NCBI GenBank assembly: GCA_029844215.1
Contig: CM056732.1
Span: 21,561,501 to 21,625,500, forward strand
Origin: Przewalskia tangutica
Taxonomy: Eukaryota; Streptophyta; Magnoliopsida; Solanales; Solanaceae
DNA: 64,000 nt
Reading direction: 5' to 3'
How positions within the stretch are numbered: position 1 is the first letter of the stretch; each line of letters starts with the position of its first letter. Position numbers and translations under genes: made by a program. Below the pieces are notes generated by a model. It was not told where the DNA came from. It ran no database searches and saw only the letters and a list, made by a program, of their open reading frames with translations. Positions 54,944 through 64,000 of this stretch are shown here, piece by piece.

Positions 54944-55672
54944 GAATGTTACAAAGTCTGGTCCAAAGGAAGTAGACGTCTTTTGACGTTTGCTACGCCT
55001 TAGATCCTCTTTGCTTGGTATACTTTCCTTTGGTTATTCCCGCGGTCGTTTAGATCTTTCACTTGACGACCCACATTCAGTTTTATACGGATAGATATTT
55101 TCAAAGAATTCAGCATTATCTGATTCAATTATCGTATTAACATGAATTTCGGGATTGTCCGATTTGTGAACCAAAAACCGACAAGCTTTGTTGTTTGTAG
55201 CATAGCCAATAAAAACACAATCCGCAGTTTTTGGTATGATTTTTACCCTTTTGGGCAAAGGAACTTGGACCTTCGCTAAACATCTCCACACTTTGAAATA
55301 TTTCAAGTTGAGTTTTCTTTCTTTCCATAGATCATATGAAATAGATTGTGTTTTGTTGTGGGGTACTCTGTTGAGTATTCGATTAGCTGTAAGGATAGTT
55401 TTCCCCCACAAGCTCTGCGGTAAACCGAAACTAATTAGTAAGACATTCATCATTTCCTTTAATGTTCGGTTTTTTCCTTTCCGCAATTCCATTTGATTGT
55501 GGTGTGTAAGGGGAAGTAGTTTGATGAATAATTCCATATTTCAAATATGTCTCTGCAAAAGGAGATTTGTACTCTCCACCCCTATCACTTCTAATCATTT
55601 TGATCTTTTTATTCAATTGATTTTTCACTTCGTTCTTGTATTGCATAAATGCATTAATTGCTCTATCCTTAC
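54944..55672 (-). pseudogene. Copia integrase, truncated by gypsy insertion
   Basis: 55431-55646 reads KIKMIRSDRGGEYKSPFAET (second catalytic D) and PYTPQSNGIAERK (the E). 55034-55537 reads in another frame NRTLKEMMNVLLISFGLPQS, ILNRVPHNKTQSISYDLWKE and DCVFIGYATNNKACRFLVHK. The frame changes inside GIAERK-NRT. The first catalytic D and the zinc finger lie beyond the insertion. Confidence 0.87.
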
Positions 55673-57290
55673 TGTTATACCCCGTAGTTCCAGGGTATGT
55701 ATGTGAGGACGTACGTAAGAGAATACGACAGAAATTTTGGAAAGAAAGAAAGATGTGATTTTTCGACGAAAAAGTTTCCGGGTTTTGTGAAAGAAAAAGG
55801 TTCGTTGATGGGAATTGGATTCCCAGATTTGGTATTTGGACTTCTTGGATTATATTAGAATTTTGGGATTTTATTTTCAGAAATGGTCACGTGGGGCCCA
55901 CGGAGGAAATTTACGGTTTTGTGGGGCCCGCTTTGTTTTTGAGATTTTCGGTATTTTGGATATTTTCGGAAGACGAAATATTTTGGTCGAGTAAGGGGGA
56001 GACACGTGTCACCCCCCTTGAGTGGCCATGTGGGCCGAAATTGGTGGGACAAGTGGCTAGCCACTTGTCCCCTTGGCCGAAATGGCCATGGCACTTGGCA
56101 CCAATTTTCGTTGGCCATGTGGTGTGGTGGGACCCACACACACATGGACCAATCTTGACCATACACTTAAAGACTTTCCAAGGAAAAAATATCCCCTCCC
56201 TTGAGTAGTTTTCGTCCACCCTCCCCCCACATGTGTAGAAAATACTTTGAATATTATTGTATAATCTCAAATACCTTATCCTAGTATCCCTAGTTGTATT
56301 CCAAGATATTTCAATACTAGGAGCCCGGAAATACTACTTTATTCCATTAGTCGCAAAATGAAACCCTAGAAAAATCTTCATAGCTTGGTTGAAGTATTTA
56401 GAGAAGTTGTTTAGAAACTTCTAAGGGTCTCTTGGAGCGGGTTGGAGCGTAAGGAATTGGAGCTAAACGTTGCTCAGGATCGACTTATAATCTTGGATAA
56501 TTTTGGGCTTATCGAGGTAATGATCTATGTCCCCCTATTGTAATTGGATATTACATATTGTAGTAGTTTAGAATTGAGTATAAGATATATTGGAAGGATG
56601 ATTATAAAGCGATTGAATCAGATTTACATCGACTGTATTCTGATGAGACTTGTGTAGTATTATTGTGAAGTAGAATTGAACACGCCCGGTTAGGCGTGTA
56701 ATCCTCGAGAGTTGGCACAGTAGCGGGCCTTGATAGGAGGAGATTTATGTGGTTTCGTGGCGTGAGTCCTCGACTTGACTGATCACATATTATGTAATCG
56801 TAGTTTGGTTATCATATATGTCTCTGCTTTATATAGACTACTATGATTTCATTTACTGATTTTCGGGCCACATACTTGGTACTGTCAGATCGACTCCTTC
56901 GGCCGCTCATGCCGCAGTAGAGGTACATCGTTGTGGATCCTCGCCATAGGATCACGCTCAACGTTTGGGAAGCTCCGTTTCTCGCAGGCTCATCTTTGGT
57001 ATAGTCCTCTCGAAGGTAGTTACTTGTACATTCTGTGGTATGGCGGGGCCTGTCGTCATAGTTATGGTTACATTATTAAGGTCTGTAGTAATCACAAGTG
57101 TGGGGGTTTGTAAAAGGATTTAACTGTTCAGGTATATATATATGCAGAAAGGTAACCGTTTTGGTTAGCCTGTTTCTTATTTTATCTTGTTCATGTTTAA
57201 GTTTTTATTTCCGCTGATTTTCTCTGATGTTGTATCACTAGGGTGCCCGGGGTAAGACACCAGCCACGGGCCCGAGGTCGGGTCATGACA
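55673..57290 (+). repeat. 5' LTR with two internal deletions (1618 bp)
   Basis: Starts TGTTATACCCCG, ends GGTCATGACA. Compared with the 3' LTR it lacks a 69-bp segment after 56166 that includes the TATA box, and about 1.7 kb between about 56760 and the part matching 61866. A 26-bp perfect palindrome lies at 56046-56071 and GACACGTGTC at 56001-56010. Confidence 0.92.
56001..56071 (+). promoter_or_regulatory. G-box palindrome and 26-bp palindrome in U3
   Basis: GACACGTGTC contains the plant G-box core CACGTG. 36 bp further on, a perfect palindrome of 26 bp (56046-56071) is centred on AGTGGCTAGCCACT. Both occur in the 3' LTR (59370-59379 and 59414-59435) and in related form in the solo LTR (46645-46654 and 46562-46581). 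A role in transcription is inferred only. Confidence 0.6.
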
Positions 57291-57294
57291 AAAG

Positions 57295-57306
57295 TGGTAT
57301 CAGAGC
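57295..57306 (+). other. primer-binding site, initiator tRNA-Met
   Basis: TGGTATCAGAGC, four bases after the LTR end, in exactly the same arrangement (AAAG spacer) as at 1918-1929. Confidence 0.95.
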
Positions 57307-57496
57307 AGTTAATCCTCGGAAAGTGTCTACAGACCGTGTCTAGTAGAGTCTTGATTATCGGTGTGTTGTGCACCACATCTATAATCAGGAGGCTGCAGGA
57401 CATTTAGGATTGGTTTCCATTCTTCTCACTCTGAGATCGTGCCTTAGAGCTGTGTTATAAGTTGGACTCCCTCTGACGTATTCTTTTCACCCGTTA

Positions 57497-58050
57497 TGCC
57501 TCTACGCAAGGCAACCAGGACCCAGATGGGCAAGGCAGCAGAGGGAGCTACGAGTTGAACACAGAGGGTTGCGAGGGCACAGGCCTGGTCATTACCTGAG
57601 ATAGTACTTCAAACGACGAGTTTTATGACGCCGCTAGCCCTAGCAGAGTTTAGAGCGGCAGCAGTTTCTACGGAGGCCACGATACCTGAGCCTCCAGTTC
57701 CATGACTAGGAGCCGAGGATATGAGTTCAGGAGATGGCCCGATTCTTATAGTGAGGGTGGTGGCGGAATGAGGACGGACGGAGCCGGTGGTTCCTGCGAT
57801 CCGATGATTCACCCTAGATCCATGAGTCCGAGACTTCGGATTTCTTGAGTCGAGTCGTCGAGTTCTATGGATAGTGAGTCGAGGATGATCCTCGTGGTGT
57901 CGTGCTAGTTTGGGAGATTGTTATGCATTAGCAGGCCATTTGGTGAGAGTTGTCAGACTGCAGGTAGCACGGATGTAGAGACTCGGCGCCGGGATCGGTG
58001 GTGGTTCATCACCTTCTATACTAGGCGCCTGCAGGCGGTTATGGTTAGAG
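57497..58050 (+). pseudogene. gag N-terminal remnant
   Basis: Begins MPLRKATRTQMGKAAEGATS, clearly related to the gag start at 2121, then a stop, then QRVARAQAWSLPEIV and AEFRAAAVSTEA. Several stops and frame changes follow. No capsid block of Retrotrans_gag type or zinc knuckle can be followed after about 57900. Confidence 0.75.
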
Positions 58051-59028
58051 CGACAAAGAGGAAGTAAGGCAGTAGTTACAGAGATACCTTTAGCCCTTAA
58101 GAGACTTGGTTATGTTGTTATGGTGGATACGTGTGAAGTGCTATACGGATAGCATTGTGTTAAGTGTGATTTAGAGAACATGATTAGTTGAAGAGGTAAG
58201 TTGGGGACATGGAAGGTGTGAACCTTAGAATATTATACGTGGAGACCTTAGATGCGAGGCCGTCTTGAGTAAAAGATTTTGTTTATGATTGACCTTTGTC
58301 GGAGTGCATAGTATACGTGGGGTATAATTGTGTGATAAGTCCCTGAGTGGTGTGAATTATAAGAGGGTAGTTGAGCTAAGAAGCCCACTAGGTTTTCGTG
58401 ACTTGATAGATAAGATTGTTCCGGATCGGGGAACAAGAGTTTGGCGCGATAAATGGGTCGGGTTGAGGCAAGGTTGCGGTTCAACCCGCAGCCCGGAATG
58501 AGGTGGGGTCAGTTCGAGGTGGTCCCGCCAGGTGGTAGGGTCGCGAGGGTGCTAGGCCCAAGTTTAGGTAACCATCGTATGAGTTCGTGGATGTGTTCGA
58601 CCAGAATCGGATCGTGAAGGTCGGGGATGGCCTTAGAGGAATTTGAAGCTAGTGAGATGACCAAGTTTGGAGGTGGTAACTCCAGGGTTGTGGAAATTGA
58701 AGCAGTGACTGAAGTGTGGTACGTGTAATAGAAAGAGTTCAGGTATACGGAAGCGGCAATGACGAGTAAAGAAGCGAACATGTGTTATGAGAACGGAAAT
58801 GATCCTTTCTTTTGGGAAGTGAAGATGCGAAGGGAGTATCATTTAGACCTTGGGTGGGAGCTTTTGTGATGTTAGAGGTGATTCCTCGTTGGCTTGGATT
58901 TGAGTTTTGCGCACATGTTATATTCTGGCCATTGGTGGCATGATCGGTTTGGTAAGTATAGTAGTGGAGACTATACCGGCACACGTTTGATTAGAGGCTT
59001 AGAAGGAACATTCGGGACGAATGTTTCT
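58051..59028 (+). other. internal non-coding region of the short gypsy element
   Basis: About 1 kb between the gag remnant and the polypurine tract with no pol domain. The last 40 bases match the tail of the chromovirus (6860-6900). The rest has no match elsewhere in the window that I can see. Confidence 0.6.
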
Positions 59029-59041
59029 AAGGGGGGAATAA
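59029..59041 (+). other. polypurine tract
   Basis: AAGGGGGGAATAA directly before TGTTATACCCC of the 3' LTR. One T near the end interrupts the run. Confidence 0.85.
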
Positions 59042-59550
59042 TGTTATACCCCGTAGTTCCAGGGTATGTATGTGAGGACGTACGTAAGAGAATACGACAG
59101 AAATTTTGGAAAGAAAGAAAGATGTGATTTTTCGACGGAAAAGTTTCCGGGTTTTGTGAAGGAAAAAGGTTCGTTGATGGGAATTGGATTCCCAGATTTG
59201 GTATTTGGACTTCTTGGATTATATTAGAATTTTGGGATTTTATTTTCAGAAATGGTCACGTGGGGCCCACGGATGAAATTTACGGTTTTGTGGGGCCCGC
59301 TTTGTTTTTGAGATTTTCGGTATTTTGGATATTTTCGGAAGACGAAATATTTTGGTCGAGTAAGGGGGCGACACGTGTCACCCCCCTTGAGTGGCCACGT
59401 GGTCGAAATTGGTGGACAGTGGCTAGCCACTGTCCTCGCCGAAATGGCCACGCCACTGGCACCACTTTCGTTGCCATGTGGTGGTGGGACCCACACACAC
59501 ATGGCCCAATCTTGACCATACACTTACATTGATCTTGGCCCTTGATTCTT

Positions 59551-59563
59551 CTATAAATACCCC
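59551..59563 (+). promoter_or_regulatory. TATA box of the 3' LTR
   Basis: CTATAAATACCCC, about 510 bp into the LTR, followed by ATAGTGCAAGACATAATATT. The matching place in the 5' LTR is deleted. Confidence 0.7.
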
Positions 59564-60424
59564 ATAGTGCAAGACATAATATTCATCCACACTTAAAGAC
59601 TTTCCAAGGCAAAAATATCCCCTCCCTTGAGTAGTTTTCGTCCACCCTCCCCCCACATGTGTAGAAAATACTTTGAGTATTATTTTATAATCCCAAAAAC
59701 CTTATCCTAGTATCCCTAGTTGTATTCCAATATATTTCAATACTAGTAGCCCGGAAATACTACTTTATTCCATTAGTCGCAAAATGAAACCCTAGAAAAA
59801 TCTTCATAGCTTGGTTGAAGTATTTAGAGAAGTTGTTTAGAAACTTCTAAGGGTCGCTTGGAGCGTGTTGGAGCGTAAGGAATTGGAGCTAAACGTTGCT
59901 CAGGATCGACTTATAATCTTGGATAATTTTGGGCTTATCGAGGTAATGATCTATGTCCCCCTATTGTAATTGGATATTACATATTGTAGTAGTTTAGAAT
60001 TGAGTATAAGATATATTGGAAGGATGATTATAAAGGATTGAACTGTATTTACATTGGACTGTATTTACAGTAGACTTGTGTAGTATTATTGTGAAGTAGA
60101 ATTGAACACGTCCGGTTAGACGTGTAATCCTCTGAGAGTTGTTGGCCTGGTAGCGGGCCTTGATAGGGGAGGAGATTTATGTGGTTTCGGGGAGGTCTGC
60201 GAATTTTACGTAGAATAAGGAATCTTGTATTTAGAATATTCTACGAAGAGATCTAGAAGATTGATAGACGTTTTATGGCCAGTATAGGTGGAAGTACTAC
60301 GAGTAGCGTATTCTACTTGGATGGTGGAAAAGGCTAGCAAGGTTGTAGTACTTGGAGCATTTTGCTAATTGTCGATAATCGTCGCGAGGTATATGAACCT
60401 CTTCCTATCTTTTCTAGCATGATA

Positions 60425-60722
60425 TGTTGTGAACTATGTAGTACGGTAGACGTACATGTGTTAAGTGAATTTAGTTGGTTTACAACATAAAGTGTTATAA
60501 CGGCTTTATGGGAAGTTTGTTATAACAACTTTATGTGGGTAAAGGAATGGTTGGTGGTTTTTAAAAGATAAATGACTTGATGTGAATTAGTAATGACTAT
60601 GTTGTGAACTATGTAGTACGGTAGACGTACGTGTGTGAAATGAATTTTGTTTGTTTAAAACATAAAGTGTTATAATAGCTTTATGGGAAGTTAGTTATAA
60701 CGACTTTATGAAGATAAAAGAA
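60425..60722 (+). repeat. tandem duplication in LTR, about 177-bp period
   Basis: TGTGAACTATGTAGTACGGT with AGACGTAC and then CATAAAGTGTTATAA...GCTTTATGGGAAGTT occurs at 60428 and again at 60604. The motif TAGTACGGTAGACGTAC also occurs once in other long LTRs of the window. Confidence 0.85.
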
Positions 60723-62185
60723 AGATTTGATTTTGAAAACTAAACGACTTGATTTTGAAAGTTAAGAGACTTGATCTTGAAAGATAAGAGACTTGACATA
60801 TAAATGACTTGATTTCGGAAAAGGAGAAGTAACTTGATTTAAGTATAGGTTACTTGTTTTGAAAAGAGTAAGTTATTTGGGTTTTAAGAGTATACATGAT
60901 GTTGTTTTAAAAGAAAGGCACTTGGTTTAAAAAGTATAGAGTACTTGATTTTAAAAGTCTTGTAAAGGTTTTTACGAAAGTAAAGTAATTTGGTTTGAAA
61001 AGGAAATGTGTTTTTTTGATACTACGAGTATTAGTATCTTTTACGTAAAAGAGGTCTTTTTGAAAGAATGAAAGTGGGTATTATTTTTGGGTTTGAAACT
61101 CGTATTGTTTACATAAAATAGAAAGTACCTTGTGTGAATAACTTGACTATGTTTGGTTCGTGATAGCCTTGTAATACTTTCTTGATTGGTTTGATAAGTA
61201 AACATGTTAGGATGCTACGTATGTTAGTGTCTTGTGATGTTTGTGTAAAGGGGTTTCTCTTGTTGTGCTTATGTTGTTTAACGGTAAGCCGTTATGTTAG
61301 TATTGCACCACTCACCCCTTGACATGATACCGGGGGTTAAGCTGCCCTCCGATGCGGGGTATACCTCAGGCAGTCTGGGACTATGATTCGAGAATACCTC
61401 ATGCGGGTCCAGGGGACCTATGCGGAGCTACGAGAGTTCCAGGTTAGTGTGCGGTCTATGTGGCCATGCGGTTACATGTGGCGTGCGGATCGCGAGTCGG
61501 GGCGATGCCGGGAGTAGCTACCCTCGATGCGGGTAATACCTCATGCGGGCCTATATGTGTGGCTATGCGAGTGCGGGAAGTTCGAGATTAGACGCGCATA
61601 CGTGATATCGCGGCGAGTGGCGGCCGATCATGTGGCGATGCAGCAAGACCTTATGATCTGATTTTATGGCATTGTTGGTACTGTGGGTTTTAGTAGTCGG
61701 TTATGCCTTCGTACTTACCGTGCGGTTTTACTATGAGGCAGTGGGACACGTGTTCATGTTGACTTCTTGGTGTTATTATATCATAGATCGCGGTGAGGAA
61801 GGTATTCCACGCATGATTGATGTTGTGGCGTGAGACCCATAGTTATATTTGAGTGATGACTTTGAGGCGTGAGTCACGACTTGACGTGATCGCTTACATA
61901 TTATGTATCGTAGTTTGGTTATCATATATGTCTCTGCTTTATATAGACTACTATGATTTCATTTACTGATTTTCGATTCACATACTTGGTACTGTTATCG
62001 ACTCCTTCGGCTGCGTTCATGCCGCCGGTAGAGGTACATTGGTTGTGGATCCTCGCTCATAGGATCACAGTTCAGCGTTTTGGGAAGCTCCGTTTCTCCG
62101 GAGGCTCATCTTTGGTATAGTCCCCTGTCAGTGTAGTTACTTGTACATTCAGGGGTATGGCGGGGCCCTGTCCCTTCATAGTTAT

Positions 62186-64000
62186 TGTTGACACCCAATT
62201 TTGACCCTCCCGTCCAGTAATTAACTATAAAATTACACTAATTTTGTAAAATAATTTTTATGATTTTTTATAATAAAATACAGCGATAAAACATAAATAC
62301 AGGCATAAATAAACATTTTTTTAATGGCATCGTGTCTTACGTAGAGTTTTAAGCACTTAGAGTCCCGCGCCCGCACTAATTAATTTTAAGTCCTGTCATT
62401 ATTCTTAATTAATAATAAGTACATAAATAAATAATTTAGCAATGACGTCGTGTCAAGTAGCATAGCCGCATTTATTAATACGCCAGAGAATTTCATAATC
62501 ATTTGTATTTTAAATCAATTTAAACTAATATATGCATTTAATAGCGTCGCATTTATAAAGCTTTAAACAATTCTTAAATATCATACTTGCATTTAGCATT
62601 TAAATAAATTTAATCTAAACTCAATTCATTTTTTATTTAACTTCGCAATAATGCACAATAATAAGATTTTAAATAATAGCACCGCATTCTAAAGTATTAA
62701 GCATCAATTAAATAGCACGTCCGTCTTTATTTCTTTATAATAATCCAAACTCAAGCACTAATTAAATAACACGCCCGCGTTTATTATAATAAAGCGCCTA
62801 AATAATTTAATCACATTAGTCTATTAATTTACCGCTAATTAACTAATTAAATACCTAATACACTAATAACCCACTAATTAAACTCCTAGAATTAAATAAC
62901 CTATTTCTACCCAGCCCAATACCCGATTCGCCCCATTGCTCCTCGTCATTGACACCCCAACGCCCTTTCCCTTGTATACACAGCCCGCCCCAACTTCATT
63001 TTAGCCTTCAGCCCTTTACCTTCTCTGTCGAGGAAAGGAACCTCAGAAACCCTAAGCCCTCAATCATTTCCTTACCTTACCGGTTCAAATCGCACCAAAT
63101 CAAGCACGAATCACACGAGAATCAGCATTGAAAACCTTACCAAATCAAAACCCGAAATTGGAACTATATATACATAACAATTTAGGCATGCAGAGGCAGT
63201 CTTCTCCTATCGTGCAAAAGGGGAGAACCCAACAGATTCACATAACGCATAGGGGTAGCAATTGTTTTACACACGAGAGCAGTCCAGTGGAGCTTGGAGA
63301 GCAAAATCAGTACATGCATCAGGGGAGCACAGTTAAGAACCCTTAGCAACAGTCAACAACTCAGAGGGCAACAGAACATCGGGGTGGAATCGCGTAACAA
63401 GCCTCGATGATTGGAGAAGGGTCGCGCAACCAGTTCACAGCTTTGGAGATGTCGTCGTTCCCCTTCCAGTCTGCAATACAATATTTCTAAGCCTCAGCGT
63501 TTTGCCGTTGCCACTGTTTCAAACTCAGTTAGGCTATTCAATCAGGTTGTTTCTATCCTTTTACTCCAAAGTACATTTTTATGCATTCCGTTGTATTCAT
63601 GTACATTTTATTTGAGCCTCGCCGGCTGTCGATTGGTTTGTACCTACTATTTACTTTACCATGTCTGTTGTTGTATTTCTACGAAACTGCTACTGAATGG
63701 GTCACCTTGCCAGAATGATCATATATTATAACTATCCATTACACATGTATTCAATTCGGAATTTAGGGGGTATACCATTTGACGATTGGTAATTAGTTAG
63801 GTTTGATCTCTACCTTCATTTTATCTGAAGCATGCCTAAATTAATTACTCTCATCATGTGTCTTAGTATACTTATATGAAATGAGTTTTAATCTCCCTAA
63901 AAAAAATACGAAACTTACAGCTTATGGTTTTTCCCTTTATTTGTCTGTTAAAACCACTGCCTATTCTTTGTAACTAACTGGGGTGGTGTGTTTTTTTTCT
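62186..64000 (+). mobile_element. start of another LTR-type element (runs off window)
   Basis: The sequence changes abruptly at about 62186 to TGTTGACACCCAATTTTGAC, a start often seen in plant gypsy LTRs. No end, primer site or coding domain appears within 1.8 kb. 62330-62800 has irregular copies of an AATAGC(A/G)C-CCGC-TTTAT pattern in AT-rich DNA. The frames at 62949-63731 have no domain I recognise. Assignment as an LTR is an inference from its start and from the clean break in the previous LTR. Confidence 0.55.

Larger units (their letters stand above)
52785..55672 (-). mobile_element. Copia element (Tork-like), cut by a gypsy insertion
   Basis: Minus-strand RNase H, reverse transcriptase and integrase are in Copia order, close in sequence to the element at 26608-32782. 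The integrase stops at 55672, where the gypsy LTR begins (left target-site copy CTTAC, 55668-55672). Gag, protease and the 5' LTR would lie beyond that insertion, outside the window. 52785-53365 is its 3' untranslated part. Confidence 0.9.
55673..62185 (+). mobile_element. non-autonomous gypsy element, 3' LTR truncated
   Basis: 5' LTR 55673-57290, tRNA-Met primer site, 1.75 kb internal part with gag remnant only, polypurine tract, and 3' LTR from 59042 cut at about 62186. It is related to the chromovirus at 1-9668: the gag start MPLRKATRTQ, the CATTCGGGACGAATGTTTC tail and the LTR start are alike. It has no reverse transcriptase or integrase, so it would depend on a partner. Confidence 0.92.
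59042..62185 (+). repeat. 3' LTR, truncated at its end
   Basis: Full-length type of this LTR family up to 62185; the expected end (matching 57060-57290) is missing because another element begins there. It holds a TATA box (CTATAAATACCCC, 59551-59563), a tandem duplication (60425-60545 against 60602-60722), and an array of ATACCTCATGCGGG units (61320-61560). Confidence 0.9.

Noticed and set aside
63411..63731. 106-residue plus-strand frame near the right edge
   Set aside because: No recognised domain; cysteine- and leucine-rich composition follows the local T-rich sequence inside a probable LTR.

Overview
This is plant nuclear DNA made almost wholly of nested, decayed LTR retrotransposons. 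Evidence for a plant: primer sites matching plant initiator tRNA-Met and tRNA-Asp, chromovirus, Copia (Tork- and Ale-like) and Athila-like domains, an RTE-type LINE tail, and an inserted piece of plant mitochondrial 18S rRNA. The LINE tail and LTR style fit an asterid eudicot (perhaps Solanaceae or a relative); that is a low-confidence inference. I found no intact cellular gene, tRNA gene or CRISPR array.

Layout. 1-9668 is a plus-strand Ty3/gypsy chromovirus with a broken gag-pol. 9675-12437 is a solo LTR of a related family. Both sit in the 3' LTR of a minus-strand Copia element (12438-19702), whose 5' LTR carries the mitochondrial rRNA insert. 19703-21256 has no recognised gene. 21262-26373 is an Ale-like Copia (TSD CTTTG). 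26608-32782 is a Tork-like Copia (TSD ACATT) with the best-preserved pol. 33485-36424 is a deleted Copia with TA...TA LTR ends (TSD GAGAG) and an RTE LINE (33520-34809) in its 3' LTR. 36430-37030 is a Copia remnant. 37030-47574 is an Athila-like, tRNA-Asp-primed array of the form internal-LTR-internal-LTR; each LTR was hit by another solo LTR (38405-39767 and 43572-46983). 47575-51840 is non-retroviral sequence with several segmental and tandem duplications, including a doubled TATA-containing segment. From before 52110 to 55672 runs a Tork-like Copia whose integrase is cut by a small non-autonomous gypsy element (55673-62185). The 3' LTR of that element is cut at about 62186 by another LTR-type sequence that runs off the window.

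How it fits together. Target-site duplications fix much of the nesting order. The most notable unexplained signal is in the LTRs: elements of different superfamilies carry a GC-rich block of CGCGG/GGCGCC dyads, about 270-290 bp from the LTR start in most cases, upstream of the TATA box. Several hairpins in or near these blocks differ between copies by symmetrical changes that keep both arms paired. Nearly all coding features below are pseudogenes; start and end positions of broken domains are approximate.
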